The position numbers and the translations under genes were made by a program. From the NCBI RefSeq assembly GCF_023806085.1, contig NZ_JAMSLX010000005.1, forward strand, positions 1-64,000: a DNA stretch of 64,000 bases, written 5' to 3'. Positions 9,081-19,464 of the stretch are shown in pieces. Under the pieces are notes generated by a model that saw only the letters and a program-made list of their open reading frames with translations, had not been told where the DNA came from and ran no database searches. This DNA is from Hephaestia sp. MAHUQ-44 (lineage in GTDB: Bacteria; Pseudomonadota; Alphaproteobacteria; Sphingomonadales; Sphingomonadaceae). Position 1 is the stretch's first letter. Each line of letters starts with the position of its first letter.

Positions 9081-11585
9081 TCATGCCGCGTGGGACACAA
9101 TAGTCCCCTTGCGGATATCGGTTTCAAGGCGCCCGGAGGCGGGGAACAGGCGATCGCGCAGTGCGGTTCCGGCGATCGGCTTGTCAATGACTGTATCAAC
9201 TCCGATCTCGCTGCACACCAGCTTCGTGGAATCATTAGCACGCCGAAGCAGCGCCGTCTTGGTTCGATGCGACATCGCGGTGGCACTGAAGCCGCGGAGC
9301 ACTGCCGCGAGCGGCCCGGCATCGGCAGCGGTATCGTCATCGACGATCGCAAGGCCGATCGGCCGCGTGGCCAGCAGCCGCTCGGCATCGGCGATCGATC
9401 CTGCAACCTCGACCCACGGCACGCACGGTTCGAACAGGGTGCGCATCATGCTGCGCGTGATCGGGTTGCGCTCGACGATCAGCAGCCCGTGCTCATGTTC
9501 CTCGGCATAGGCTGCGGCCGGGGGCGCTTCGGCTTCGATCAGCGGCAGATCGACGGTAAAGGTCGATCCCTCGCCGGGCACGCTTTCGACCCGCACATCG
9601 CCGCCCATCGCGCGTGCGAGGTTGCGGCAAATCGCCAGCCCCAACCCGGTGCCGCCGAACCGCCGCGTCGTCGATGCGTCGGCCTGACGGAACGATTCGA
9701 AGATCGTGCCCATCACGTCGGGTTCGATTCCGATCCCGGTATCGCTGACGTCGATCAGAACGCGACGATCCTCTCCCACGCCGGTCACCCGCGTTGCCAG
9801 GACAATCCGACCCTGCGCGGTGAATTTGAACGCATTGCCGAGCAGATTGAACACGATCTGGCGCAGCCGCGCGGCGTCGCCGATCACGAAGGCCGGGCAA
9901 CCGTTCAGATCGAGCACGAAATCAACGCCCTTCGCGCGTGCCTGGTCCTCCCACACCCGCGCCACATCGCGCAGCGCGGCGCGCATATCCATCTCGGCCT
10001 GCTCGATCGTCATGTGACCGGTTTCGATCTTGGCAACATCGAGAATATCGTCGACCAACGCGCGCATCGTGATTCCGGCGCCATGGACGACCTCGATCCG
10101 GTCGCGCATCTCATCGCTCAGTTCGCGATCGGCGAGCATCACCTGCGTCATGCCGAGGATGCCATTGAGCGGGGTACGGATCTCGTGGCTCGTCGTCGCC
10201 AGGAATTCGGTCTTGGCGACGAGTGCTTTGGCCAGCGCAGTATTCGATTGCGCCAGATCGACGTTGGCCGCGCGCACCTGATTGCGGCTGCGGCGGATCG
10301 TCATCAGACTGATCGACAGCACCGCCAACAGGATCAGCGTCGCCACCGCGACGCCGACGAAGATGATCCGCTGAAAGCGTGCGCTCTCGCGTTCATATTG
10401 AACGCTGCGCCTGAGTTCCTCGGCCTTGAGCTGCGTGATCCGGAGGTTCTGGTTGGTATAATCGAACCGCGCCGCCATCAACGCGGTGTTGGTCGAGGCG
10501 GCGAGTTGCGCGGTCTGGTCGTCGAGCCGCTTCAGCGCCTCGAGATGGTCGAGCGCGCGGGCCTCGTCGCCATCGGCCTTGTAAATCCGGTACGCGGTCT
10601 CGTGGAGATCGCGATAGGCCAGCGTCGAACTGTCGCGATCGACCTTGGCGAGCGCCTGATCGATCAACCGCCGCGCGCGATCGAGACGGCCCTGCCGCTG
10701 CGCCAAAGTCGCCGAAATGCCCAGAAACTGAGCGCGTGCAACCGCATCGCCGTCCGAACCCGCCAGCGCAAGCCCGCGCTCGATCGCGCGCGCCGCGGCG
10801 TCCAGATCGCCCAGTTCGATTTCGGTGCGTGCCATGTTGCGCAGGATGCGGCCCTGTTGCGACCGGCTTTCCATTTTCTCGGCGAGCGTCAGCGCCTGCT
10901 GGAATTGCGCCAGCGCTTCGGCACCGCGCTCCATCTGTTTCAGTGCATTGGCGCGATTGTTGTAGATCGCGAGCAGCAGGCTGGGATCGGCCTGATAGGC
11001 ATCCAGCGCCTGATCGTAATAGCGTAGCGCGGTCTCATTATCGTTGGCCTCGCGATAGAGCGAGGCGATCGACAGCAAGGCAATCGCCTGGCTGCGCTGT
11101 TCGCCGATGGCGTGGAAGATGCGATAGGCGTTGTGATAGGCCGCCAGCGCCGCGGCGACGTCGGGAATGGCGGTGTCGATCCCGCCGCGCGATAGCTGGA
11201 TGTCGCCCTGCAGCTTGGTCGGCTCGCTGCGCCGCCCGACCGCCAGCCAGGCACGGTCGATCATCGGCTTGGCCCGATCGATTTCGTTGAGCCGGACATA
11301 GGCTTCGCCCGCGAGCCAATAAGCGGTTGCCTTGGCGATCACCCGATCGCGGATGGCCGGGTCTTGCGCGGCCAGCGTCTCCGCCGTCCGGGCGAGTTCC
11401 ACCGTGCGATGCGGACTCGACAGCATATTGGCTTTGGCGTCGGCGATCACCGCGTCAAACGCCGCGCTCCCGCTATGCTCGGCGGGCGGTGCGTCGGCGG
11501 CGAGCGCAGGCTGAAGCGCACACCCCAACAGGGCGAGCACACCCAGCACACGCACCAGCGTGAGACGAAGCGAATGACCGCGCAT
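9081..11585 (-). CDS. TPR-containing membrane histidine kinase with degenerate C-terminal receiver
   Basis: An 834-aa hybrid-type kinase. It has a signal peptide (residues 1-30 ending ALAA), a periplasmic TPR-like helical region (about 40-400), one membrane helix (408-430), a HisKA domain with H467 ([12 protein letters not shown]), a HATPase domain with an intact N box and two glycine boxes, then a receiver-like tail. The tail keeps an Asp (IVDDDT) and a Lys (DKP) but has lost part of the acidic pocket, so it may not be phosphorylated. The start at 11585 gives a clean signal peptide, though an in-frame GTG at 11600 has a GAGGAG upstream. The gene lies between the EAL gene and the receiver gene. 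Confidence 0.9.
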   Translation of the reverse strand: MRGHSLRLTLVRVLGVLALLGCALQPALAADAPPAEHSGSAAFDAVIADAKANMLSSPHRTVELARTAETLAAQDPAIRDRVIAKATAYWLAGEAYVRLNEIDRAKPMIDRAWLAVGRRSEPTKLQGDIQLSRGGIDTAIPDVAAALAAYHNAYRIFHAIGEQRSQAIALLSIASLYREANDNETALRYYDQALDAYQADPSLLLAIYNNRANALKQMERGAEALAQFQQALTLAEKMESRSQQGRILRNMARTEIELGDLDAAARAIERGLALAGSDGDAVARAQFLGISATLAQRQGRLDRARRLIDQALAKVDRDSSTLAYRDLHETAYRIYKADGDEARALDHLEALKRLDDQTAQLAASTNTALMAARFDYTNQNLRITQLKAEELRRSVQYERESARFQRIIFVGVAVATLILLAVLSISLMTIRRSRNQVRAANVDLAQSNTALAKALVAKTEFLATTSHEIRTPLNGILGMTQVMLADRELSDEMRDRIEVVHGAGITMRALVDDILDVAKIETGHMTIEQAEMDMRAALRDVARVWEDQARAKGVDFVLDLNGCPAFVIGDAARLRQIVFNLLGNAFKFTAQGRIVLATRVTGVGEDRRVLIDVSDTGIGIEPDVMGTIFESFRQADASTTRRFGGTGLGLAICRNLARAMGGDVRVESVPGEGSTFTVDLPLIEAEAPPAAAYAEEHEHGLLIVERNPITRSMMRTLFEPCVPWVEVAGSIADAERLLATRPIGLAIVDDDTAADAGPLAAVLRGFSATAMSHRTKTALLRRANDSTKLVCSEIGVDTVIDKPIAGTALRDRLFPASGRLETDIRKGTIVSHAA

Positions 11586-11635
11586 ACCCTCGATTGCCAC
11601 GACGAGCGTTAACTCCTCGCTAAGAAGGCGTCGCG

Positions 11636-13072
11636 TCAGGCGCGTTTCCAGAAGCTGGCGGGGCGAACGAAGGTATCGCGGGGGTCGACCAGTCGCTCGG
11701 GGTCGTTGCCGCCGTCGAGGAATTGGCGCAGCGCGTCGAAGGCGATCGGCCGGCTGATCAGGAAGCCTTGCGCGATGTCGCACCCCATCACCGACAGCAA
11801 CGCCAGCGCGGCCTGCGATTCAACCCCCTCGGCGGTCACTTCCATCTCAAGCGCGTGCGCGAGATCGATCGTCGAGCGGACGATCAGCGGATCGCGGTTG
11901 CTGCTGGTAAGCTGCAGCACGAACATCTTGTCGATCTTGAGCTCGCGCGCCGGCAATTGTTTCAGATATGCGAGCGACGAGAGCCCGGCGCCATAATCGT
12001 CGATCGCAATCGGAATGCCGATCTCGGCGAAGCGCCGCAAATGGCCGATCGCGGTGTCGGGATCGCGGATCACCGAGGTTTCGGTAATCTCGAACCCGAT
12101 CCGCGCGCCCGATTCGGACACCAGTTCGCACGCTTCCTCGACGAACGCGGTATCGGCGAGGAGTTGCCCCGAAATATTGATCGACAGCACGATATCGTGC
12201 CCATGACGCGCCAGCCGTTGCTGGTCCTCGATCACCTGGCGCAGCGTCCACAGCGTCAGCGCTCCGATCTCGCGCGCTTCCTCTGCCACTTCGATGAAAT
12301 CGCCGGGCAGGATCAGCCCACGGGTCGGATGCTGCCAGCGTACCAGCGCCTCGGCGCCAGCGACCTGCTGACGCCGCAGATGGAGCTTGGGCTGATATTG
12401 CAGGAACATCTCGCCGCGCGCGAGGGCGTCCTTGAGTTCGCGGGTCAACGTCAGCCGGTCGAACGCCGGCGTGCCGCGCGACAGATCGCGCAGCACCATG
12501 CGCTGCTCGGCGCGCGCGACGGCAAGCGCCTCTTCGGCTTCCTCGATCAGCCGGGTTTCTTCGAGATGGCGCACCTGCCCCATCGCCGCGCCCCACAGCA
12601 GATCGACGCGATGCGGCTCGCCATCGACGACCACGGGCGCCTCAAACGCCGCCGCAAGATCGGCGAGCACGGCTTCGGCCTCGGCCAGCCCACACACATC
12701 GACCGTGACCTCGATCAGCGTGCGCCCGACCGCCACGGCGTGCGCGCCGTCGATGCGGATCGAGACCCGCTCGACCAGATCATCGATCAGGCGATCGGCG
12801 CGCGGTGTGCCGACCAGGCGACGCAGCGCCGCAAAATTGGTGATGTCGCCAAGGCACAGCAGCCGCCAGCCGACGAACGGCAGGTCGATCATCTTGTCCC
12901 GGGTCATGCCGCGCGACGGCGACAGGCAGATGCCCGAATAACGCGGGCGCCGCGATCGCGCCGCCGGCGCAGCGTCCGTTTCCGCGGCGGTCGGCGCTGC
13001 CGACGCCAGCAGAGCATGCTTGCGACGCGCCGTAGCGGCGAGGGTCGATTCGCGGGCGTGCGAGCGGATCAT
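11636..13072 (-). CDS. EAL-domain cyclic-di-GMP phosphodiesterase with degenerate GGDEF-like N-terminus
   Basis: A 478-aa cytosolic protein. Residues about 60-200 look like a worn-down GGDEF domain without the catalytic motif. Residues about 215-460 are a full EAL domain. The catalytic signatures are intact: EAL in [36 protein letters not shown] and QGFLISRP. It should therefore hydrolyse c-di-GMP to pGpG. It is the first gene of an operon with a histidine kinase and a receiver, which suggests a module linking an envelope signal to c-di-GMP level. Two near-CtrA boxes lie in the upstream gap. Confidence 0.92.
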   Translation of the reverse strand: MIRSHARESTLAATARRKHALLASAAPTAAETDAAPAARSRRPRYSGICLSPSRGMTRDKMIDLPFVGWRLLCLGDITNFAALRRLVGTPRADRLIDDLVERVSIRIDGAHAVAVGRTLIEVTVDVCGLAEAEAVLADLAAAFEAPVVVDGEPHRVDLLWGAAMGQVRHLEETRLIEEAEEALAVARAEQRMVLRDLSRGTPAFDRLTLTRELKDALARGEMFLQYQPKLHLRRQQVAGAEALVRWQHPTRGLILPGDFIEVAEEAREIGALTLWTLRQVIEDQQRLARHGHDIVLSINISGQLLADTAFVEEACELVSESGARIGFEITETSVIRDPDTAIGHLRRFAEIGIPIAIDDYGAGLSSLAYLKQLPARELKIDKMFVLQLTSSNRDPLIVRSTIDLAHALEMEVTAEGVESQAALALLSVMGCDIAQGFLISRPIAFDALRQFLDGGNDPERLVDPRDTFVRPASFWKRA

Positions 13073-13096
13073 CCTGGCAACCTATCGACCCATCTC

Positions 13097-13111
13097 TAAA
13101 GGAACCTTTAA
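13097..13111. promoter_or_regulatory. Near-consensus CtrA box upstream of the EAL gene
   Basis: TAAA (13097-13100), seven bases, TTAA (13108-13111) matches the CtrA pattern TTAA-N7-TTAA at seven of eight positions. It lies 25 bases upstream of the EAL gene start. It is only a candidate, because single boxes of this kind also occur by chance in AT-richer gaps. Confidence 0.3.
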
Positions 13112-13173
13112 CCGCAAAAATGGCCACCGGCGTGGCGCCGAAAGCCTTCTCCATCCTTCTGATTGCGCTATCG

Positions 13174-13188
13174 TTAAAATTCCGGTAA
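13174..13188. promoter_or_regulatory. Second near-consensus CtrA box
   Basis: TTAA (13174-13177), seven bases, GTAA (13185-13188): seven of eight consensus positions. It sits between the EAL gene (minus) and the 17-codon frame (plus), about 48 bases before the latter, so it could serve either one. Confidence 0.3.
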
Positions 13189-13235
13189 CGATTCCTAACG
13201 CTCCGTTGAGCGTGAATCTGAAGGGAGATTTCACA

Positions 13236-13289
13236 ATGGCGAGCATGTTTTTTGTGGTCACGCACGGCGAAGACATTCGTCCCTGGTAA
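13236..13289 (+). CDS. Possible 17-residue peptide gene
   Basis: A short frame reads MASMFFVVTHGEDIRPW and then TAA. It is preceded by an AAGGGAGA ribosome binding site at good spacing and followed nine bases after the stop by a long hairpin. No gene follows on the same strand, so it does not look like a leader peptide of a downstream operon. I recognise no peptide family. It could be a secreted or regulatory small protein, or a chance frame inside a small RNA gene. Confidence 0.35.
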   Translation: MASMFFVVTHGEDIRPW

Positions 13290-13297
13290 CCAGTTCT

Positions 13298-13352
13298 GAT
13301 CCGGGAAGCGCTTGATTCAGCCGATTTTCAGCGTTTCAGGCGCTCCCGGATC
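13298..13352 (+). terminator. Long hairpin after the 17-codon frame
   Basis: GATCCGGGAAGCGC (13298-13311) pairs with GCGCTCCCGGATC (13340-13352) with a single bulged A, and the stem can extend inward (CTTGA with TCAGG). Only a short T run (CTTTC) follows, so it may be a terminator or the 3' structure of a small RNA. Confidence 0.5.
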
Positions 13353-13599
13353 AACCTTTCGGCCCCGTCAACGCACGGGTCGCCACCCGCCCGGAAGATT
13401 TTCCGACGCGTTTTTGCTGGCTGATGTCGCCGATTCGTTCCTCTCGATACCGAGAGGATTTTTTCGTAATTTATGAATATTGCCGCGCGACTGGTAACGA
13501 TCGCGCGGACGGTTGTTGCGCGCCGGCAGGCGTCAGCGCCCCATCTCCGGCTGGCGGAGCGTGTCGTCGAGCGTGTCGCTCAACAATCGGCGTGGCTGT
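13353..13599. other. Intergenic region without recognisable gene
   Basis: This stretch lies between the 13298-13352 hairpin and the stop codon of the monooxygenase gene. It is less GC-rich than the flanking genes around 13430-13480. I see no frame with a ribosome binding site and no clear promoter or repeat. Confidence 0.5.
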
Positions 13600-15072
13600 T
13601 CAGTCGGCCACCACGGATGAGGGTTCGGGGTTCGAAAATTCCATCGAGCTATCGACCGATCCGAATTTGAGCGCCATCAGATCGAGCGCGTAATTCTGAT
13701 GGAGCTTCCACGGCTTGCGATCGCCCTGCCTGGGCAATTTATCGAGCGCGCGCTGGACATAGCCCGAGGTGAAATCGAGGAAGGGCACTTCCCCCACCTC
13801 CTCGCCGATCCGCGGCGTCGCCTGCCGCACCTTGCGCGCCGCCATCGTGTTGAGCAGCCGGCAGACATAGCCCGCGGTCAGATCCGCCTTCAGCGTCCAG
13901 GAGGCGTTGGTATAACCGAAAGACGACGCCAGATTGGGCACGTTCGAGAACATCATGCCCTTGTAATTGAGCGTCTTCGCGATGTCGGTCGGTACGCCGT
14001 CGATCGTGAAGGCGATGTCACTCAACAATTGCATTTCGAGCCCGGTCGCGGTCACCACGATATCGGCCGCGATCTCGGCGCCCGAGGCCAATCTGATCCC
14101 GGTCTCGGTGAAAGTTTCGATCGTGTCGGTCGCAACCGATGCACGCCCCTCGCGGATCGCAACGAACAGATCGGCATCGGGCACCAGGCACAGCCGCTGA
14201 TCCCACGGATTGTAGCGCGGCGTGAAATGCGTGCCGACATCGTAATCGGCGCCAAGCTCGTTCCGTACCATATCGATGATCCGCGCCTTGACCTTGGCGG
14301 GCTTGCGGCGCGCAAGCTTGTAGAAATACATGCCGAACAGCACGTTGCGCCAGCGCACCAGCCCATAAGCGAGCTTGGCGGGCAATTTGGCGCGCAGCCA
14401 GTTAGCCAGCCCATCCTCGGCGGGGCGCGACACGACATAGGTCGGCGAGCGCTGGAGCATCGTCACGTGCGCGGCCTGCTTCGCCAGTTCGGGCACCAGC
14501 GTCACCGCGGTCGCGCCCGATCCGATCACCACCACCTGCTTGCCCGCATAATCGAGATCGTCGGGCCAGAATTGCGGGTGGACGATACGGCCATGGAAGC
14601 GATCGGTGCCGGCCAGTTCGGGCGTATGGCCACGCGCGTAATTATAATAGCCCGCGCACATGAAGAGAAAATTGCAGGTGAATTCGATCGCCTCGCCCTC
14701 GCGCCCACGGGCTTTCAGCGTCCAGCGCGCATCCACGGTCGACCACGACGCCGCCTCGACATGGGTGTCGAACCGGATGTGCGAGTCGATCGCGTTCTCG
14801 CGCGCGGTCTCACGGATATAGTTGAGGATCGACGGCCCGTCGGCGATCGCCTTGGCTTCGGTCCACGGCTTGAAGGCATAGCCGAGCGTGTACATGTCCG
14901 AATCGGATCGGATACCCGGATAACGGAACAGATCCCACGTCCCGCCGATCACGCCGCGACTTTCGAGGATACGATAGGTCCGGCCAGGACAATTCGCCTG
15001 AAGATGGCGGGCCGCGCCGATGCCTGAAAGCCCGGCGCCGACAATGATCACATCGACATGTTCGCTAGCCAT
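13600..15072 (-). CDS. EthA-like Baeyer-Villiger flavin monooxygenase
   Basis: A 490-aa class B flavoprotein monooxygenase that uses FAD and NADPH to insert oxygen next to a carbonyl or to oxidise sulfur. It has an N-terminal FAD Rossmann motif (GAGLSGIGA, residues 12-20), the Baeyer-Villiger fingerprint F-x-G-x3-H-x3-W at residues 159-169 (FHGRIVHPQFW) and an NADPH motif (GSGATAV, about 184-190). Length and long stretches such as NPWDQRLCLVP closely resemble mycobacterial EthA. The start MASEHVDV at 15072 places the FAD motif normally. The natural substrate is unknown. The gene follows tamB on the same strand after a repeat-containing gap. Confidence 0.92.
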   Translation of the reverse strand: MASEHVDVIIVGAGLSGIGAARHLQANCPGRTYRILESRGVIGGTWDLFRYPGIRSDSDMYTLGYAFKPWTEAKAIADGPSILNYIRETARENAIDSHIRFDTHVEAASWSTVDARWTLKARGREGEAIEFTCNFLFMCAGYYNYARGHTPELAGTDRFHGRIVHPQFWPDDLDYAGKQVVVIGSGATAVTLVPELAKQAAHVTMLQRSPTYVVSRPAEDGLANWLRAKLPAKLAYGLVRWRNVLFGMYFYKLARRKPAKVKARIIDMVRNELGADYDVGTHFTPRYNPWDQRLCLVPDADLFVAIREGRASVATDTIETFTETGIRLASGAEIAADIVVTATGLEMQLLSDIAFTIDGVPTDIAKTLNYKGMMFSNVPNLASSFGYTNASWTLKADLTAGYVCRLLNTMAARKVRQATPRIGEEVGEVPFLDFTSGYVQRALDKLPRQGDRKPWKLHQNYALDLMALKFGSVDSSMEFSNPEPSSVVAD

Positions 15073-15121
15073 CCATACCGTATATTCAGTTTTGATGTGC
15101 AACGCAAAGCCAATCGGCCCC

Positions 15122-15149
15122 TCGTCATGCCGGACTCGTTCCGGCATCC
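15122..15149 (+). repeat. Dispersed palindromic repeat, family C, copy 1
   Basis: A 28-base unit with an 8-bp perfect stem (ATGCCGGA at 15127-15134 with TCCGGCAT at 15140-15147). It matches 23392-23419 in inverted orientation at 24 of 28 positions. A second hairpin (CCCCTGC, TTAC, GCAGGGG) follows at 15195-15212 in the same gap. Confidence 0.65.
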
Positions 15150-15237
15150 AACCAGCCACGAACGTTACCGATTGGGGCGCGCTGAACCCCGAAACCCCTG
15201 CTTACGCAGGGGCAGGCAAGGCCGGGGTGACGTCGTA

Positions 15238-18200
15238 TCAATAATCCTTCTTGTACCGCACCGTCACGTTCGACCCGCCGAACGACCCGGTCTGCGACAG
15301 CACGCTCAGCGCTTTCGTCAGCGCGATCTCGAGCTGGGTCGCGGTGAAGCCGCGCGCGTCGGTGATGATCTCGATATAGATATCGTCGGTCAGATATTTG
15401 CCCGCCGCGAGCGCCGTCCCGCGCCCGCTCGCCTCATCCGCGCCGAGGATCCGCAGCCGGTCGATCCCGGTCGCCGAGCGCAACGTACCGAGCGGATTGA
15501 GCCCGCCGCCCGATCCGCGCAACGAGTTGAGCGCCGCGGCAAGCTGAATCGCCTCGGTCGCCGACAGATTTTCCGGCGAACTGCCGAACAGCAGCCTGCT
15601 CAGCACCTCGTCCTGCGGCAGCGCCGGGGTCGAGGTGAAGGCGATATGCGGGTCCTGCGCGCTGCCGGTGATCGCGATCGTCGCGTTGATGTCCTCCTGC
15701 TCGGTGGTCGCGGCGATGTCGATCTGCGGGTTGGTCCATGCGCCCCCCTCGAACCGGACGATGCCGTGATCGACATCGAACCGCTTGCTGGCAAACGAAT
15801 AGGTGCCGCGCACGATTTCCAGCGTCCCGGTGATGCGCGGATTGGCGGTGGTCCCGCGCACCTGCACATTGCTCTTCCATTCGGATTCGAGCCCCATCCC
15901 CGAAACGAAGATGCGGTTATCCGCCTTGACGTTGATCCGCAGGCGGAAACGGCTGGGCACGCCGGTCTGGCCCGTATCCGCGACGTGCGGCGGCGCCCCC
16001 TTGCGGCGCACGCCCTGAAGCTCGGGCACCTCGGCCGCGCCTTGCCGGATGATCTTGTAGCGCGCCTCGGGGATCGTCAGATCACCCTCGATCAACCCGC
16101 GATTGGCGGCGGTATTGGTGATATGCAGCGTGCCGGTCGCGGTCGCGCCCAGCGCGTCGCTCTCGGCGAGCTCGGCCTTGTCGAGCCGGGCGGTGATGTC
16201 GATCGGGAAGCCGCTGTCGGCCGCGAAGCCCACCGATCCTTGCGCCTGAACGCTGCCCTCACCCGCGCGCGCCTGCAACGTCGTGATCTCGAGCCGGCTC
16301 GAGGTGAAGCGACCTTGTAGCTTCATATTGGTCAGCCGCGTGCCGTAGGTGTCGTTGACGTACGTCAGATTATCGGCGCGCACGATGCCGTTGACCTCGG
16401 GCGCGCGCAGCCGCCCCGAGAAGTCGACCCCAACCGCGATCGGCCCCGTCACCCTTTGCCCCGGCAGCGCGGCAAGACTGAACAGCATCCCCGACGGTCC
16501 GCTATAGCGGAGGCCGCCCGATAGCGGCGCGCCCATCAGCCGCTCGGTCCACGATCCCGCACCCGGCGGCAACGGGGAGAGCCGTGCGACCATCCGGCCG
16601 ATCGTCGTCGGGCCGCGCTTGAACAGCGCGCGCGCGTCGCCGCCTTCGGGCAACAACCGGCCGTTGAACACGATATCGACCGGTGTCGAGACCGTCGCGA
16701 TCCCCGATCGCGTGAAATTGGTGATGTTGAGCCGCGCATCCATCGCGGGGAAGGTCGCTGCATCGGGCTGGCTGAAATCCAAGCTGCCCGTGGCGGCACC
16801 GCCGATATCCAGATTGGGCACAAAGGCGTTGAGGATCGACAGATCGAGCCGATCGAGCCGCGTCTGCACCGCCATCCCCTTGCCATAGGTGCCCGCGAGC
16901 CGCAGCGAGCCCTTGTCGAAATCGACCCGCGTCGGCGCCAGCCGATAGGCGCCGCCGGTCGCGGTGATATGCGCCGGATTGGCGGTCGCGAAGTCGATCC
17001 CGCTCGCCATCCCCTTGAGCGCGACGACATAATCGTTCGGCTTCAACCGCGCATTGGCCGCGATCCGGAAGGGCACGCCGTTCGACCCATTGGCGACGAT
17101 CTGCGCCGTGCCGTTGCCCCCGCGATAATTGATCTTCGCCCGCGCCGCCGCGATCGTCGTCACCCCGTAACGAAGATCGGCGACCTGCGCGTCGGCAACG
17201 ATCGACGGCGCTGCGGGATAAAGGATCGCGGTGCCGGTGACGATCGCGCGCCCAATCGTGAAATCGACCGCGCCGGGAATCTTCGCGGCATAAGCGCGCG
17301 CGTTGAGATCGGCGCGCTGGACATCCCCTGCCGCGGCGAGTTGCACCCGCCCATTCAGCCCCGAGCCCGCAAAGTCGAGCGCCCCCGCAAACGGCCCGGC
17401 CGGTGTCTGCTGGACGCGGCCGTGGAAATCGACGCCCGCGAACAGCAATTTGTTGACGTCCACCGTCAGCGCGTTGCCCGGCCGCACCAGCACATCGGCG
17501 CTGAACGGGCCATAATCGGTCCCCCCGGCCGCGCTCACCGCATAAGCATTGCCCGTCCCGCGCACCCGCGCCTCGAGATCGACCAGCCCGACGCCCACCC
17601 CCGGCCGCGGCGCACGCAGCAGCACCAGCGGCGCCGTCACCGTTCCCGTCACGCGCGCGGTGATCGGTCCGTACTGGGTCGACATCGCATTGGCATTGAA
17701 CAGAATGCCGCCCGCCGGATCGTACCGTCCGCTGCCCGAGGTGATCCTGAATTGCGGCGCGTTCAATCGCAGCCGCTCGAAAGTGACGATCCCTTCGGGG
17801 CTGTACCCCAATTCGGTCGCCACGGTCGCATTGCCGCCCAGGAAGCCCCGCACCCCTTCATTGAAGATCTGCGAGGTCCGCGCCACCACGCGCCCTGCGA
17901 TCCCGAACCCGCCTTTGGCACCGGGCACCAGATGCGCATCGGTCGTCAGGTTGACGATGCCAATGCTCTCGATCCGGTAATCGTTGACGCGGCCCTTGAG
18001 CGCGCCGGTATAGCGCCCGGTCGCAACGTTCGCGGCGATGATCGCGGTCGCGTCGATCCTGTCCGATCGGATCTTGAGATTGTCCGACAGGATCTGCGGC
18101 CCGGTAATCGCAAGATCGCCATTGACCCGCACGTTGGTAAGCAGCCCGCCCGCCGCCGCGTTGAGCCCGCTCACCCGCTTCGCGCGCGCATCGATCGGGA

Positions 18201-19464
18201 TCAGGATGCGATCGGCATCGACCCGCGCCAGCCCGCTGGCATAGACCTGCTCGACCACGGTATCGCCAAAGCCGACCGCCGCGGCACGCACGACATAGTT
18301 CACGGTGGGCGTCGCCATCGGCCCGTCAAGCGCGAGGCTCGCCATCACATCGCGGCCGCGCAGATTCTCCGCGATCGCCCCCGGCGTCAGCAGTCGCGCA
18401 TCGACGCGGACATTGTCGAACCGGCTGTTGCCGAAATCGATCAGCCCCTGCCCCGCCACCGCCAGCGCGTCCGAGCGCAGCCGCATCTGCGTATCGGCCT
18501 TGCGTTCGTTGAGCGTGGTATCGAGCGCGATATCGAGTTGCGGCGCGGTCAGCCGCTCGACCGGCCCCGCCATGTAGAGCCCCGGATGCGCATTGCCGCG
18601 CACCTTGATCGCCCCCTCGCGCGACGCGAGGTCGAGGTCGATCAGTGACGCGCCGTCCAGCGTCGCCACCGCCTTGCCGGCCCACGCTTTCCAGTCGCCG
18701 CGCCCGGAAAGCGTGAAGGTCAGCGGTTTCTTGACGCCCGTATAGCCCGCAACCGCCCCGTTGGCGGGGGCGACCAGCCGCACGTCGGCGGCCAGCCGGT
18801 TCGCGTCGGGCACCGCATCGAGCACGACCTTGAGCCGGTCGCCCCCCACCGTATCGGCGGTGTTCAGCGTCGCGGCATCGACGTTCAACTGCGCGCGCCG
18901 ATCGGCGATATGCGCGTCACCGGCGACACGCAGGACGCGCTTGGCACCGGTGAAGCTCGGCGCGAGCACGAAGCGATCGATCTTCAAGCGATCGACGTCG
19001 ATATCGATGTCGGGAAGCAGCGGCGCGTTTTCCTGCGTCGGCTGCACGATGAACTCAGGCGATCGCTGCAACGTCACCAGCGGGCTGGTGAATGCGCGCA
19101 CATCGATATGATTGTTCAGATAGGCGAACGGCCGCCAGTCGATCGCGAGCCGCGGCGCGGTCATGAACACGCCCTTGGGATCGCGCACGCGCACGTCGCG
19201 CAGCACCATCCGGCCGTAGATCGAGCCCTCGATCCGCCCGACCTGCACGTTGAGCCCGGTCGCGGTGGTATAGGCGCCGATCTGGTTGACGAGGAAGCGC
19301 TTGCCCGGCCCGGTATTGAGCCCGAACACGATCGCCGCCGCCAGCGCGAGCAGCCCCAGCACCGGGATCGCGATCCACTTAAGCACGCGCACCCACAGCG
19401 GCCGTTTCCCGACGACCACCGGTTCGGTCGCCCCCCCATCGTCGATCGGTTCGTCGCCGGCCAT
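15238..19464 (-). CDS. tamB: Translocation and assembly module subunit TamB
   Basis: A 1408-aa TamB (AsmA/DUF490) protein, a long beta-taco bridge across the periplasm. With the outer-membrane barrel TamA it takes part in outer-membrane protein insertion and phospholipid transport. It has a cytosolic N-terminal tail, one signal-anchor helix (about residues 27-49), a long repetitive beta-strand region and the conserved C-terminal TamB domain ending GGSNVTVRYKKDY. Its ATG overlaps the tamA stop codon (TGATG), indicating coupled translation. Length is within the family range of 1200-1500 aa. Confidence 0.95.
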   Translation of the reverse strand: MAGDEPIDDGGATEPVVVGKRPLWVRVLKWIAIPVLGLLALAAAIVFGLNTGPGKRFLVNQIGAYTTATGLNVQVGRIEGSIYGRMVLRDVRVRDPKGVFMTAPRLAIDWRPFAYLNNHIDVRAFTSPLVTLQRSPEFIVQPTQENAPLLPDIDIDVDRLKIDRFVLAPSFTGAKRVLRVAGDAHIADRRAQLNVDAATLNTADTVGGDRLKVVLDAVPDANRLAADVRLVAPANGAVAGYTGVKKPLTFTLSGRGDWKAWAGKAVATLDGASLIDLDLASREGAIKVRGNAHPGLYMAGPVERLTAPQLDIALDTTLNERKADTQMRLRSDALAVAGQGLIDFGNSRFDNVRVDARLLTPGAIAENLRGRDVMASLALDGPMATPTVNYVVRAAAVGFGDTVVEQVYASGLARVDADRILIPIDARAKRVSGLNAAAGGLLTNVRVNGDLAITGPQILSDNLKIRSDRIDATAIIAANVATGRYTGALKGRVNDYRIESIGIVNLTTDAHLVPGAKGGFGIAGRVVARTSQIFNEGVRGFLGGNATVATELGYSPEGIVTFERLRLNAPQFRITSGSGRYDPAGGILFNANAMSTQYGPITARVTGTVTAPLVLLRAPRPGVGVGLVDLEARVRGTGNAYAVSAAGGTDYGPFSADVLVRPGNALTVDVNKLLFAGVDFHGRVQQTPAGPFAGALDFAGSGLNGRVQLAAAGDVQRADLNARAYAAKIPGAVDFTIGRAIVTGTAILYPAAPSIVADAQVADLRYGVTTIAAARAKINYRGGNGTAQIVANGSNGVPFRIAANARLKPNDYVVALKGMASGIDFATANPAHITATGGAYRLAPTRVDFDKGSLRLAGTYGKGMAVQTRLDRLDLSILNAFVPNLDIGGAATGSLDFSQPDAATFPAMDARLNITNFTRSGIATVSTPVDIVFNGRLLPEGGDARALFKRGPTTIGRMVARLSPLPPGAGSWTERLMGAPLSGGLRYSGPSGMLFSLAALPGQRVTGPIAVGVDFSGRLRAPEVNGIVRADNLTYVNDTYGTRLTNMKLQGRFTSSRLEITTLQARAGEGSVQAQGSVGFAADSGFPIDITARLDKAELAESDALGATATGTLHITNTAANRGLIEGDLTIPEARYKIIRQGAAEVPELQGVRRKGAPPHVADTGQTGVPSRFRLRINVKADNRIFVSGMGLESEWKSNVQVRGTTANPRITGTLEIVRGTYSFASKRFDVDHGIVRFEGGAWTNPQIDIAATTEQEDINATIAITGSAQDPHIAFTSTPALPQDEVLSRLLFGSSPENLSATEAIQLAAALNSLRGSGGGLNPLGTLRSATGIDRLRILGADEASGRGTALAAGKYLTDDIYIEIITDARGFTATQLEIALTKALSVLSQTGSFGGSNVTVRYKKDY

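Noticed and set aside
16969..18648. Open frame of 559 codons antisense to tamB
   Set aside because: Shadow of the repetitive tamB coding sequence, with no ribosome binding site or family similarity.
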